Assembly (NCBI RefSeq): GCF_002237655.1
Contig: NZ_NOKT01000001.1
Location: forward strand, 434,001-498,000
Source of the DNA: Streptomyces sp. XY006
GTDB taxonomy: Bacteria; Actinomycetota; Actinomycetes; Streptomycetales; Streptomycetaceae
DNA: 64,000 bases
Direction: 5' to 3'
Translations under genes and position numbers: made by a program
In this document: positions 25,983 to 35,401 of the stretch, piece by piece
How the letters are laid out: every line of letters starts with the position of its first letter
Numbering within the stretch: the stretch's first letter is position 1
Notes under the pieces: model-generated
What the model saw: the letters and a program-made list of their open reading frames with translations, nothing else
What the model was told of the DNA's origin: nothing
The model's database searches: none

Positions 25983-27227
25983 GTGCCCATGACGATGGGA
26001 CACCTGCTCGTGATCACGCCCGGCATCCGCGCCTACCGCGAGTACCTGCTGCAGTCGATCAGCCGCGACTTCCGCGTCCACTTGGTGCTGACCGAAACGC
26101 CCACATGGGAACGGGCGTACACGGCCGGCCACACCGTGGTGCCCGATCTGGCCGACGTGGACGGCCTCGTGCGGGTCGCCCGGACCGTCGACGCCGCGCA
26201 GGCGCTGGACGGCGTCATCTGCTGGGACGAGACCTGGATCGAGCAGACCGCGCAGGTGGCCGCCGCGCTCGGGCTGCCGGGAGGGGACCGGCGGTGCGTC
26301 GAGCGCTGCCGGGACAAGTACCGCACCCGCGCGGCCCTGGACGCAGGCGGGGTGCCTCAGCCGCGCTCGGTGCTCGTGTCAGGTCGCGAAGATGCCCTCG
26401 CGGTGGCCGAGGACATCGGCTACCCGGTCGTGGTCAAGCCGCGGGCCCTGGCCGGCAGCTTCGGTGTGGTGCGGGCCGACTCTCCCGCCGACCTGATGGA
26501 GGCCGTGGCGTTCACGGACGTGAGCGGCCAGTGGGCGCCCGACCTGCCGACGCACGAGCGGAACATCCTGGTCGAGGAGTTCGCCCGGGGACCGGAGATC
26601 AGCGTCGACAGCGTGGTCCACCGCGGCACGGTGACCCCGGTCTGCCTCGCCCGCAAGGAGGTCGGTTTCGCTCCCTACTTCGAGGAGACCGGGCACGTCG
26701 TCGACCTGGGGGACCCGCTGTGGTCCGACGAGACACTGGCCGACGTCGTCACGCGTACGCACGCCGCCCTGGATTTCACCGACGGCGTGACCCACACGGA
26801 GATCAGGCTGACCCCGAGCGGGCCCAAGGTCATCGAGGTCAACGCCCGGATCGGAGGGGGCATGATCCCCCTGCTGAACCTCATGGGCGGTGGCCCGGAT
26901 CTAGCGCTCGCCGCCGCCGACGTCGCGTGCGGCAGACCGCCGAGGCTGCGAGCGGCCGCCGGACCGCGACGCGTCGCGGCCATCCGCTTCTACTATCCGC
27001 CCGCGGACGACTCCCTGATCGAGGAGGTCCGCTTCGAGAAGTCCGGGCTGCCGGAACAGGTGGTGCGCTGCGGCCCGCTGGCGACGCCGGGACAGGTCAA
27101 GTCGCCCCCGCCGCGCGGACTGATGGACGGCCGGATCGCCTATGCGATCGCCCTGGCCGAGAACGCGGCCACCTGCCGTGCCGCCCTGGACAAGGCGGGG
27201 CACGCACTGCGGGTGGCGGTGGGCTGA
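25983..27227 (+). CDS. ATP-grasp ligase (third copy, cluster edge)
   Basis: A 414-residue ATP-grasp enzyme of the carboxylate-amine ligase type. ATP-binding features include YPVVVKPRALAGSFGV (about residues 148-163), ILVEEFARGPEISVDSVV and the metal-binding VIEVNARIGGGMIP. Such enzymes make an acyl phosphate and join it to an amine, giving peptide or amide bonds. It is convergent with the MFS gene and 28 bp from its end, so it is not in the same operon but probably contributes to the same product. The sequence is distinct from the two tandem ATP-grasp proteins at 28.6-31.1 kb. Confidence 0.87.
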   Translation: MPMTMGHLLVITPGIRAYREYLLQSISRDFRVHLVLTETPTWERAYTAGHTVVPDLADVDGLVRVARTVDAAQALDGVICWDETWIEQTAQVAAALGLPGGDRRCVERCRDKYRTRAALDAGGVPQPRSVLVSGREDALAVAEDIGYPVVVKPRALAGSFGVVRADSPADLMEAVAFTDVSGQWAPDLPTHERNILVEEFARGPEISVDSVVHRGTVTPVCLARKEVGFAPYFEETGHVVDLGDPLWSDETLADVVTRTHAALDFTDGVTHTEIRLTPSGPKVIEVNARIGGGMIPLLNLMGGGPDLALAAADVACGRPPRLRAAAGPRRVAAIRFYYPPADDSLIEEVRFEKSGLPEQVVRCGPLATPGQVKSPPPRGLMDGRIAYAIALAENAATCRAALDKAGHALRVAVG

Positions 27228-27254
27228 GGCGGCCGGCCGCCGGACCGCGGTCCG
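27228..27254. terminator. G+C palindromes between convergent ATP-grasp and MFS genes
   Basis: Two adjacent perfect palindromes, GGCGGCCGGCCGCC (27228-27241) and CGGACCGCGGTCCG (27241-27254), fill the 28-bp gap between two convergent stop codons. They probably form a bidirectional terminator. Confidence 0.5.
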
Positions 27255-27255
27255 C

Positions 27256-28527
27256 TCAGGGCGTGCTCGTCGGTGTGGCGGTCCGGGCCTCCTCGGGGGG
27301 CTCGGGCCGGAGGCTGTCCAGGGTGCGGACCGTGCGCAACGGGGACAGGATCAGGAAGAGACTGGTGCTCAACAGCCCCACGGTCCCCACCACCAGCGCC
27401 CCGCGCAGCCCGAGGTGGGTGCCCAGCCAGCCGCCGAGCAGCGAGCCGACCGGTTTCATGCCCAGGGCGACGAAGAGGTAGGCGGCGTTCGTGCGTCCCA
27501 GGAGCCGCTCCGGGGTCACCGTCTGACGGATCGTCATGGTGTGCACGTTGCAGGCGGTGATGCCGAAGCCCTGCACGAAGAAGGCGAAGGCGAGCAGGGG
27601 AGCCGCCCAGGTGCCGCGGTGCGCGACCGGCAGCAGCAGGGGGGCCAGATCACCGATCACGGCGGCGATCACGAGCGTGCGGCCCAGGCCCACCCGGTGG
27701 GCGAGACGGTCGGTGAACGCCGCGCCGAGCAGCGCTCCCACGGCACCGACGGACAGCACGACGCCCAGCGTTCCGGGGCTCATGTCCAGTTCCTTGACCG
27801 CGAACAGGGTGAGTATCGTCAGCACGATCTGCCAGCACAGGTTGTAACTCGCGGCCTCGCCGAGAGTGGCCCGCAGGTAGGCGCTGGAGAAGGTGAAGCG
27901 AAAACCCTGGGTCACCTGTGACCGTAAGGGCGCGGGATCGGCGAGAACGGCCTTCTCGCGCTTGCGGACCGCCGAGAAACCCAGCGCGGAGGCGAGGTAG
28001 GAGACCGCGTCGACGAGCAGCGCGAACGGCGCCCCCACGAGCTGCACCAGGGCCCCGCCCAGCCCCGGCCCGCCGATCTCCGCCACCGACTCACTCGCAG
28101 TGAGACGGGAGTTGGCGCCGGTCAGATGTTCCGGCGGCACGATCGCCGGCAGGTACGAGCGGTAGGCGATGGTGAAGAAGACCCGCGCCGTCCCGGCCGC
28201 GCACGCCAGTGCCAGCAGCCGGCCGAACGTCAGCAGATCCAGCGCCGCCAGCAGCGGAATCGCGCCGATCGACAGCGCCTGCCCCAGGCTGGACAGGATC
28301 AGCACCCCGCGCCGTTGCCGCCGGTCGACCAGAACGCCGACGGGCAGGCCCAGGACGACGTACGGGGCGAAGGTCAACGCGCCCAGCAGCCCCAGCTGCG
28401 CGGGGGTGGCGTCGAGGGTGAGAACCGCGGTCAGTGGCATGGCCAGTTGGTACACCTGAGTGCCGACCAGCGAGGCGGTCTCGCCCGCCCAGACGAAGTT
28501 GAAGTCCCTGCGCCAGCCTTCGGCCAC
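27256..28527 (-). CDS. MFS transporter (probable product exporter)
   Basis: A 423-residue major facilitator with about 12 membrane helices, in the group of enterobactin-exporter-like (EntS/MdtH) permeases. The start segment reads NFVWAGETASLVGTQVYQLAMPL, and the signature loop VLVDRRQRRGVLI falls between helices 2 and 3. GTG 28527 follows GGGGAG. It is the distal gene of the left cluster operon, 94 bp after the ATP-grasp gene. The context suggests export of the cluster product or self-resistance. Confidence 0.87.
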   Translation of the reverse strand: MAEGWRRDFNFVWAGETASLVGTQVYQLAMPLTAVLTLDATPAQLGLLGALTFAPYVVLGLPVGVLVDRRQRRGVLILSSLGQALSIGAIPLLAALDLLTFGRLLALACAAGTARVFFTIAYRSYLPAIVPPEHLTGANSRLTASESVAEIGGPGLGGALVQLVGAPFALLVDAVSYLASALGFSAVRKREKAVLADPAPLRSQVTQGFRFTFSSAYLRATLGEAASYNLCWQIVLTILTLFAVKELDMSPGTLGVVLSVGAVGALLGAAFTDRLAHRVGLGRTLVIAAVIGDLAPLLLPVAHRGTWAAPLLAFAFFVQGFGITACNVHTMTIRQTVTPERLLGRTNAAYLFVALGMKPVGSLLGGWLGTHLGLRGALVVGTVGLLSTSLFLILSPLRTVRTLDSLRPEPPEEARTATPTSTP

Positions 28528-28621
28528 GATGCTCCCCAGATGTCGGTTCCGCCGCCGGTACCGGTCGGTACCGGTGCCGCCATCCCCGGACGGACGGGTC
28601 CGGGAACGGCGGTGAGACTTC

Positions 28622-29875
28622 TCAGTGCCCCGGTTCCACGTCGTAAAAGCCGAAGCCGTCCAGATAGCAGACAGTGGCGAAATCCTGCAGGAGGACGGAG
28701 CGGTCCGGATGGATCAGACCCACCGTGACCGGTTCGCTCTCGTCGTCGACCGTGCGCACCAGGTGTTCGCCGGGTTTGAAGCGCTGGGTGACGCCCTGGC
28801 AGCTCTCCAACTGCTCGATCAGGCCGATGTGCGGATAACCGCGCAGGACACCTTCGTAGGGGGAGGCGAAGAAGGCCATGGCGCCGTGATTCTCCACGGC
28901 GTACTCGGCGTCGGTCTCCTTGAGGAACCGCTCAGGGTCGGCGTACGCCTGTACGGTGCGGTCGATCTGCGACTCGCCCGTGAGCAGGACGGCGTACCGG
29001 GCGACGTCCGCGCCGCACAGTCGCGCGCCGGCCTCGACCAGGCGCGGTCCGGCGGCGGTGAGCATGACCTCAAGGTGCACCGGGCCCCAGAGGATGCCGA
29101 GGGCGTCGAGGACGCGGTGGGAGTATTCGGTGACGGCGTGCCAGTCCGCTTCGTCGCGTGGGACCGAGGTCATGCCGTTGATCCGGTCGCGCATCCCGTT
29201 GACCGTGATCTTCTGGTAGCGCCAGACGTCCGTGACCCGGTGCCGGCCCCGGCAGCTGACGGTGTTGACCACGAACTCCACGCCCCGCAGGTACTCCTGG
29301 GCGACGACGCCCTCGTTGGGGACGTCGAAGACACTGTCCCGCGACATGATCCGGTGGTACGCGGCGACCGACTGCTCGGGGGTGTCGCAGAACGACACCC
29401 CGTCGTTGCGGGCGCTGCGCACCGGCTTCACGACGATCCGGCCGCCCATGGAGCGGTGCCACGCCTCCAGTTCCCGCGGGGAGCCGACGCGCTCCTGCCG
29501 GGTGGTGGGCACCCCGGCCGTCCTGAGCGCCTCGATCTGGACGTACTTGTCGCGGCGTGCCTCGCTCAGAGCGGTCCCGTTACCGGGCAGGCCCAAGGCC
29601 TCGTTGAGCCGGTCCGTGAATTCCACCCCCAGCTCACTGCCCACCACGAGGGCTTCCGGACCGGCCTTCGCCAGCCGCTCGACCATGTGCGCGAAGGTCC
29701 CGTCGTGGACCAGGTTGTCCCGGTAGCCGGTCAGGTCGGCCGGTCCGTAGGACGGCGGGACTTCCGGTGTGGACTGGACGCGGAGGCAGTCGAAGCCCGC
29801 CTCGCGGAACGCCTGGCCCACCTTGTTGACGGCGCCGTAGGGGTCCACCAGGGCGATCGTGCGGGGGTCAGCCAT
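28622..29875 (-). CDS. ATP-grasp ligase, tandem copy B
   Basis: A 417-residue ATP-grasp enzyme. The conserved core reads LPGNGTALSEARRDKYVQIEA, then GGRIVVKPVRSARNDGVSFCD (about residues 135-155), and the acidic metal/ATP region HLEVMLTAAGPRLVEAGARLCGAD. It should form an amide or peptide bond via an acyl phosphate. ATG 29875 begins MADPRTIALVDPYG and overlaps the previous paralogue's end by 8 bp. The two tandem proteins share long identical segments, pointing to gene duplication with possible division of substrate choice. Confidence 0.88.
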   Translation of the reverse strand: MADPRTIALVDPYGAVNKVGQAFREAGFDCLRVQSTPEVPPSYGPADLTGYRDNLVHDGTFAHMVERLAKAGPEALVVGSELGVEFTDRLNEALGLPGNGTALSEARRDKYVQIEALRTAGVPTTRQERVGSPRELEAWHRSMGGRIVVKPVRSARNDGVSFCDTPEQSVAAYHRIMSRDSVFDVPNEGVVAQEYLRGVEFVVNTVSCRGRHRVTDVWRYQKITVNGMRDRINGMTSVPRDEADWHAVTEYSHRVLDALGILWGPVHLEVMLTAAGPRLVEAGARLCGADVARYAVLLTGESQIDRTVQAYADPERFLKETDAEYAVENHGAMAFFASPYEGVLRGYPHIGLIEQLESCQGVTQRFKPGEHLVRTVDDESEPVTVGLIHPDRSVLLQDFATVCYLDGFGFYDVEPGH

Positions 29876-31130
29876 GGTGTCCCTGCTCCACTTCGTAGAA
29901 GCCGTGGCCGTCGAGATAGCAGACGGTCTGGAAGTCCTTCTCGACGGTCGCGGCCTCGGCGTTCGCCAGACCGACCGCGAGGGGCTCACTGCCGTCGTCG
30001 ACCGTGCGGCGCAGCCACTGCCCGGGAGTGACCCGCAGCGCCATGCCCCGGTAGCTCTCCAGGCGTTCCACCTCGCCGAGCAGGGGGTACGACCTGAGAC
30101 GGCCTTCCAGCGGGGAGGCGAGGAACGCCATCGCGGCGTGCCCGTCCCTGCCGTAGGGGCTGTCGACGTCGGCGAGGAACGCTTCCGGGGCCGTGTACGC
30201 CTGCACCGTGCGGTCGATCTGCGACTCGCCGGTGACGAGGACGGCGTACCGGGCGACGTCCGCGCCGCACAGGCGGGCGCCGACCTCCACCAGACGAGGA
30301 CCGCCGGAGGTCATGATGATCTCCAGGTGAGCGGGCCCGTGGGTGATGCCGAGGGCGTCGAGCACGGAGAAGGCGTACTCCCGCAGCCGGCTCCAGCGCG
30401 GGTCCGACGGCGGCAGCGAGAGGATGCCGTTGATACGGTCCCGGACGCCGTTGACGTCGATCTTCTGGTAGCGCCAGGTGTCGGTGACGCGGTGGCGTCC
30501 GTCCCGGCTGACGGTGTTGACCACGAACTCCGTGCCGATCAGGTACTCCTGCGCCACCACCCCCTCGTTGCGCAGCCCGAAGTCGTTGACGGCGTCGCGG
30601 ATCCGTTCGTAGGCGGCGACGGACTCGGACGGGTCGTCGCAGACGCTCACCCCGTCGTTGCGGGCGCTGCGGACCGGTTTGACCACGACCCTGCCGCCCA
30701 GCCGTGTGTGCCATTCCCTCAGCTGTGCGGCGTTCTCGACCGTGAGCTGACGTGCGGTGGGCAGCCCGGCCGCCGCCACGGTCCGCGTCTGCACGTCCTT
30801 GGTGCGCCGGGCGTGGCTGAGCGCGGTGCCGTTGCCCGGCAGGCCGGTGGCCTCGCACAGAGCGTCGGCGAGTTCGACGCCCTGCTCGGCTCCGGCGATC
30901 ACCGCGATCGTCCGGTGCTCGGCCAGCCGCGCGGCGGTCGCGTCGATGTCACCGGTGTGCACGAGGTTGTCGGCGTACAAGCCGAGGTCGAGTTCGTCGC
31001 GGTAGTGGGCGGGTATGTCGACGGTGCTCTGTACCCGCACACAGTCGTGCCCGGCGGCGTCGAACGCCTTCGCCAGGCGAGCGGCCGATCCGAAACCGTC
31101 GACGACCGCGACGGCGGGACGCCCGGTCAC
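29868..31130 (-). CDS. ATP-grasp ligase, tandem copy A
   Basis: A 420-residue paralogue of copy B, with matching motifs LPGNGTALSHARRTKDVQ, GGRVVVKPVRSARNDGVSVCD and RLVEVGARLCGADVARYAVL. The likely reaction is ATP-dependent ligation of a carboxylate to an amine. Its ATG overlaps the stop of the class III aminotransferase by 4 bp, and its own stop overlaps copy B by 8 bp, so all three are translated as a coupled set. The closest known enzyme type is the amino-acid ligase/DdaF-like group; substrate specificity is not readable from the sequence. Confidence 0.88.
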   Translation of the reverse strand: MTGRPAVAVVDGFGSAARLAKAFDAAGHDCVRVQSTVDIPAHYRDELDLGLYADNLVHTGDIDATAARLAEHRTIAVIAGAEQGVELADALCEATGLPGNGTALSHARRTKDVQTRTVAAAGLPTARQLTVENAAQLREWHTRLGGRVVVKPVRSARNDGVSVCDDPSESVAAYERIRDAVNDFGLRNEGVVAQEYLIGTEFVVNTVSRDGRHRVTDTWRYQKIDVNGVRDRINGILSLPPSDPRWSRLREYAFSVLDALGITHGPAHLEIIMTSGGPRLVEVGARLCGADVARYAVLVTGESQIDRTVQAYTAPEAFLADVDSPYGRDGHAAMAFLASPLEGRLRSYPLLGEVERLESYRGMALRVTPGQWLRRTVDDGSEPLAVGLANAEAATVEKDFQTVCYLDGHGFYEVEQGHHG

Positions 31131-32407
31131 GAGCCGTGCCCGACCACGGTGCGCAAGGCGGTCGTCAGCCGCTCCACCAGCTCGTCGGCCTCCTCCTCAT
31201 CCAGCACGAGCGGGGGCATCAGCACGAGCGTGTTGTTGGTACTGGTCAGCAGCAGACCGGCGGCCTTGCAGGCGTCGCGCACCTCGGCCATCTCGCTCTC
31301 GCCCGGGCGGCCCGACTCCCGGCGCAGCTCGACGCCGACCATCAGGCCCTCGCCGCGCACGTCGTGGATCAGCGGTATCTCCGCGGCCGCCGCGCGCAGC
31401 CGTCGGCGGATCTCCGCCCCGGTCGTGCGCACCCGCTCCAGCAGCGTTCCGTCGGCCAGCTCCTCCAGCACGGCCAGTCCGGCGGCCATGGCGGCGGGAT
31501 GGCCGTCGGCGGTGCAGCCGTGCGGGAAGACGTACTCCGCACGGGAGACGGCCTCGTCGAACACGGAGTCCGAGCAGACCAGGGCGGCCAGAGGGAAGTA
31601 ACCGGAGGTGATGCCCTTGCCGAGGACCAGCATGTCGGGCAGCACGCCCTGCGCGGCCATCACCGACATCGCGCCCGTGCGGCCGAATCCCGTGGTGACC
31701 TCGTCGGCGATGAGATGGATGCCGTGCAGGTCGCACAGCTCCCGGATCCGGGCCAGGGCCCCTTCGGGAGCGGGCACGACGTCGGTGCCCATGATCGGCT
31801 CGACGATCACGGCGGTGATGTTCTCCGGCCCGTGCCGCTCGACGGCCCGTTCGAGGGCGGCCAGGTCCCAGGGCCGGACGTGGTGCACCTCGGGGGCGAG
31901 CGGGGCCTGCAGCGCGTGCATCTGCCGTTCGCCGGTGAGCGCCCCGGCCAGGCCTCCGGTGCCGTGGTAGCCGTTGGTGAAGGCAAGGACCTTGACGCGC
32001 TGTGTCTCGCCGCGGACCTTGCGCACGAAGCGCGACATGAGCACCGCGGCGCTGGTCATCTGGGACCCGGTGCTGCCGAAGCGTACGTGGTTGAGGGGGT
32101 CGGGCAGGGCGGCGACCAGCCGGCGCGCATAGCGCAGGGAGACCTCGGCGGGCTCCTGGTAGCGGATCATCTGGGCCACCGGCAGCCGGCGGAGCTGCTC
32201 GGTCACGGCGTCGACGATCCGTTCGCAGCTGTAGCCCAGGGTGGTGTTCCACAGGGCCGCCCGCGCGTCCAGGTACCAGGTGCCGGTGGCGTCCTGCAGG
32301 CGGCAGCCCTTGCCGTGCACGACGGCGGTGGCGTCGAAGCCGCCGTCCCGGACGGTCTGCGGTGTGAGGGAGTTGTGCCAGAGTGCGTCGTGGTCGTTCC
32401 TCAGCAT
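31127..32407 (-). CDS. PLP-dependent class III aminotransferase
   Basis: A 426-residue class III (ornithine/DABA/BioA-like) aminotransferase. The PLP lysine is in MLVLGKGITSGYFPLAA (about residue 255) with the ADEVTTGFGRTG motif before it. The family moves a terminal amino group between omega-amino acids and keto acids. In this operon it could install or remove a distal amine of a diamino acid precursor. It is coupled by overlaps to the adenylation gene upstream (7 bp) and ATP-grasp A downstream (4 bp). Confidence 0.9.
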   Translation of the reverse strand: MLRNDHDALWHNSLTPQTVRDGGFDATAVVHGKGCRLQDATGTWYLDARAALWNTTLGYSCERIVDAVTEQLRRLPVAQMIRYQEPAEVSLRYARRLVAALPDPLNHVRFGSTGSQMTSAAVLMSRFVRKVRGETQRVKVLAFTNGYHGTGGLAGALTGERQMHALQAPLAPEVHHVRPWDLAALERAVERHGPENITAVIVEPIMGTDVVPAPEGALARIRELCDLHGIHLIADEVTTGFGRTGAMSVMAAQGVLPDMLVLGKGITSGYFPLAALVCSDSVFDEAVSRAEYVFPHGCTADGHPAAMAAGLAVLEELADGTLLERVRTTGAEIRRRLRAAAAEIPLIHDVRGEGLMVGVELRRESGRPGESEMAEVRDACKAAGLLLTSTNNTLVLMPPLVLDEEEADELVERLTTALRTVVGHGS

Positions 32408-33948
32408 GCCAGTGTCTCCAGCTTCTTACGGTCGAGCTTGCCGTTGTCGTTGAGCGGGAAGCGGTCCACCCGCAGGATCCGGCCGGGGACCATGTAGGCC
32501 GGCAGCCGGGTGGCCACCCATCCGGCCAGTTCCGCCACCGCCACGGTGTCGCCCACGTAGAGGGCCCTGAGGTCGGTGCCGTCGAAGAGGACGGCGGCGT
32601 CCTCGACGCCGGGATGGCTGGCGAGGGCCGCCTCGACCTCCCCGAGCTCCACGCGGTAGCCGTGCACCTGGACCTGGGCGTCCAGCCGGCCGAGGTGGGT
32701 CAGCACGCCGTCCTCGTCCACGACCCGGTCGCCGGTGCGGTACCACAGCCGCGGCGGCGGGGCGTCGTGCGTGTCGTGGACGCGGACTCCGGCGCCGGGC
32801 TCCCAGTCGAGGAAGCGGCCGGCGTTGTTCTCCGGGTCCAGGTAGCCCGCGAAACGCTGTACGCCGCGGACGCACAGTTCGCCCTCGGCCGCGGGACTGC
32901 CCGTCTCGTCCAGGACGACGTGCTCCAGGTGCGGCAGGCGGTGGCCGATGGGGACGGATGCGTTGCGAGTCGTGGGCCAGTCGGCCGGGTCGGCGGGCAG
33001 CCGGTAGGCCGTGCAGGTGACGGTCAGTTCGGTGGGGCCGTACAGGTTCTCGATGACCGCGCGCGGTGCCGCCCGGTGCCAGGCGGCTGCCTGCTTGAGC
33101 GTCAGTTGTTCTCCCGCGAACAGACCCCACCGCAGGTCGGGCAGGCACCCGGCGGGGAGTCTGCGCATCCGTGCGGCGAGCGAGACCACCGACGGCACGG
33201 AGAACCAGTGCGTGAGCCGGTTCGCCCGGGCGAAGGCGGCCGGGTCGGCGAGATCGTCGCGCTGCGGCACGACCAGGGTGGCGCCACCGGCCCACGTGAC
33301 GAACATGTCGAACACCGACGGGTCGAAGGTCAGGTCGAAGGTCTGGCCCAGCCGGTCGCCCGGAGCGACCTCGTAGCGTTCCACCTGGTGGGCGATGTAG
33401 GGGAGCACGTTCCCGTGCGCGATGGGCAGGCCCTTGGGGACGCCTGTCGAGCCCGACGTGAACAGGATGTAGGCGGGGGGCCCGTCGGCGGACGGTGAGG
33501 CGGCCGGGCTGTGCGTCCCGGCCGTGCTCCCGACGGTCGTTGCCGCCGGGGCGAGCCGGCCCGCGGGTGTGCCGTCCGCCGTCGCCAGGACGAGCGGGAC
33601 CGCGCTCTCGCGCATCAGGTCCCGCAGCGCCGTGTCGGTGAGGACGCTCCGCAGGCCGGCCCGGGCCGCGATCGCGGCGTTGCGCTGCGCGGGGAAGGCC
33701 GGGTTGAGCGGGACCACGGTCGCCCCGGTGCGCAGGATCGCCAGGTAACCGGCGTAGGCCAAGGGGGAGCGAGAGGCCAGCAGTCCGATGCGCGCCACCG
33801 CCGGGACCGGGCCGAGGTGGGCCGCGAGGCGGTCGGCGGCCCGGGCCAGCTCCCGGTAGGTGAGGGTCGTGCCGGCCACGCTCAGGGCGGGCCGGTCCGG
33901 ATGGCGCCGTGCGCTGGCGGAGAACAGGCCGGACAGCGAGTCAGACAT
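32401..33948 (-). CDS. Stand-alone amino acid adenylation enzyme (A domain 1)
   Basis: A 515-residue free-standing NRPS-type A domain. Core motifs are visible: A3 ILFTSGSTGVPKG (about residues 159-171), A4-like FDLTFDPSVFDMF containing the Asp that normally holds the substrate amine, A5 NLYGPTELTV, A7 WYRTGDRV and A10 NDNGKLDRKK with the catalytic Lys. It therefore likely activates an amino acid and loads one of the cluster's carrier proteins. There is no condensation or carrier domain in the protein. It overlaps both neighbours. The specificity code was not assigned. Confidence 0.9.
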   Translation of the reverse strand: MSDSLSGLFSASARRHPDRPALSVAGTTLTYRELARAADRLAAHLGPVPAVARIGLLASRSPLAYAGYLAILRTGATVVPLNPAFPAQRNAAIAARAGLRSVLTDTALRDLMRESAVPLVLATADGTPAGRLAPAATTVGSTAGTHSPAASPSADGPPAYILFTSGSTGVPKGLPIAHGNVLPYIAHQVERYEVAPGDRLGQTFDLTFDPSVFDMFVTWAGGATLVVPQRDDLADPAAFARANRLTHWFSVPSVVSLAARMRRLPAGCLPDLRWGLFAGEQLTLKQAAAWHRAAPRAVIENLYGPTELTVTCTAYRLPADPADWPTTRNASVPIGHRLPHLEHVVLDETGSPAAEGELCVRGVQRFAGYLDPENNAGRFLDWEPGAGVRVHDTHDAPPPRLWYRTGDRVVDEDGVLTHLGRLDAQVQVHGYRVELGEVEAALASHPGVEDAAVLFDGTDLRALYVGDTVAVAELAGWVATRLPAYMVPGRILRVDRFPLNDNGKLDRKKLETLAC

Positions 33949-35122
33949 GGCGGACCTCCCGGTCCATGAGGGCCAGCACGCCGTCCGCCGCGTGCAGGCG
34001 GTCGTTGCTGTAGTTCAGCGGGGCGGAGCGCAGGTCGCGCAAGGTCCGCTCCAGGCCGGTCGGCGAGTCCTTCAGGTAGCCGTGGCGCATGCCCATCAGG
34101 TCGGTCAACTCGTCGGCCGCCGCGGGGCACAGCTCCGACGCGGTCAGCTTCACCGCGTTGAGCAGGAGCTGCACCGGCGCGCTCGTGGGGTCCTCGGCCG
34201 AGGCGAGGACGGACGCGGCGTGCGTGATGAGCGCGTGGACGGTGTCCAGGCGCTGGCGGACCCGGGAGAGACGGGTCAGCAGCAGAGGGGAATCCAGGTC
34301 GTAGCGGCCCCGCTCGGCCCGCAGCAGGGTCACGACGCGCTGGAGCGCCCCGTCGGCGGCGCCCTGCCAGCACGCCGCCCAGCCGAGGTGGGCCAGCGGG
34401 GCGAAGGTGCGTATCGCGATGTCCCGGAACGCCCCGTGCTCTCCGATGACTTGGTCGTGGGGGATCTCACCGGACAGGTGCAGGGGCGCGCTGTGGGTCG
34501 CGCGCATGCCCATCGGGTTCCAGCCGCCCCGCACGGTGACGGTGAGCTGGTCGCGATCGGCGTACACCAGTGACAGCCGGGACGGGGACGTGGCGTCGGG
34601 GGCCAGGGCCGTGATGAGGAACCCGTCGGCGTGACTGCCTCCGGTCACGACGGGGGCGAAGCGGTCCACGCGCACGGTGGAGTCGTCACCGGCCGTCAGT
34701 TGCGACCCGGAGGACAGCAGGTGCCCGCCGCTTGCGGCCTCGGTGGTCACCGAGGCGAGGTAGAGCTCGCCGCGGACGATGCGGGGCAGCAGCCGCTCCC
34801 GCAGGTGGCCGCCGTCCCGGACGACGGCGGCCACCTGCTGGCAGTGCATGGTGAAGATCATGCCGACCGACATGCAGGTGCGGGAGAGACGGCTGCTCAC
34901 GGCCAGCAGGTCGGCCATGCCCCCGCCGGGGCCGCCGTCCTCGGCCGGCACCAGGAGGCCGAGGAGGCCGGTGCGGCGCATGGCCTCCAGCGCTTCGGCG
35001 GGGAAGCGTGCCTCGCGGTCGCAGACTTCGGCGTGCCGGGCGGCCTCCGCCTCGACCTCGGACACGGCACGTTCCAGGTCGGCGGGCCGCCACGCCGTGC
35101 GGGGGAGGTCGGTGACGGTCAT
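33941..35122 (-). CDS. Acyl-CoA dehydrogenase-like flavoenzyme 1
   Basis: A 393-residue acyl-CoA dehydrogenase fold, with the N-terminal helical domain (FPAEALEAMRRTGLLGLLVPAEDGGPG), a middle beta domain (LASVTTEAASGG) and C-terminal helices ending in LRSAPLNYSNDRLHAADG. It is in an operon with a carrier protein and an A domain, a setting known from pyrrole-type pathways in which an aminoacyl-carrier thioester is oxidised. It probably desaturates the tethered substrate at the alpha-beta carbons. The stop overlaps the A domain start by 8 bp. The usual C-terminal E-G-T signature with catalytic Glu is not evident. Confidence 0.87.
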   Translation of the reverse strand: MTVTDLPRTAWRPADLERAVSEVEAEAARHAEVCDREARFPAEALEAMRRTGLLGLLVPAEDGGPGGGMADLLAVSSRLSRTCMSVGMIFTMHCQQVAAVVRDGGHLRERLLPRIVRGELYLASVTTEAASGGHLLSSGSQLTAGDDSTVRVDRFAPVVTGGSHADGFLITALAPDATSPSRLSLVYADRDQLTVTVRGGWNPMGMRATHSAPLHLSGEIPHDQVIGEHGAFRDIAIRTFAPLAHLGWAACWQGAADGALQRVVTLLRAERGRYDLDSPLLLTRLSRVRQRLDTVHALITHAASVLASAEDPTSAPVQLLLNAVKLTASELCPAAADELTDLMGMRHGYLKDSPTGLERTLRDLRSAPLNYSNDRLHAADGVLALMDREVRHV

Positions 35123-35385
35123 CCGGGCACCCCGCTGGTGCGCAGGGTCCGCTCGAAGAGGGCGGTGAGGGTGTCCAGGCGGCTGAGGTTGTCCGGGGTG
35201 AGTTCGCTCGCCTCGACCTCGGTGTCGAGTTCCTCCTCGACCCGCTCGACGATCTCCACGATGCGGAAGGAGCTGAACGTGGGCAGGTCGGTCAACGCGT
35301 TGGTGCTGTGCAGAGCGGCCGGGTCGACGCCGAGGACCTCGGCGGTGATGCCGGTGACGACCGCGCGGACGTCGGGTGTCTCCAT
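35119..35385 (-). CDS. Discrete acyl/peptidyl carrier protein 1
   Basis: An 88-residue carrier protein. The four-helix pattern is recognisable, with the phosphopantetheine Ser probably at residue 39 in TFSSFRIVEIVERVEEEL. The usual Asp before that Ser is replaced by Ser, which is atypical. ATG 35385 has GGAG 5 bp upstream. It overlaps the dehydrogenase by 4 bp, suggesting that these two proteins act on the same thioester. The PPTase encoded at 44165 is the likely activator. Confidence 0.82.
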   Translation of the reverse strand: METPDVRAVVTGITAEVLGVDPAALHSTNALTDLPTFSSFRIVEIVERVEEELDTEVEASELTPDNLSRLDTLTALFERTLRTSGVPG

Positions 35386-35401
35386 GATGTCTCCGGATGT
35401 G

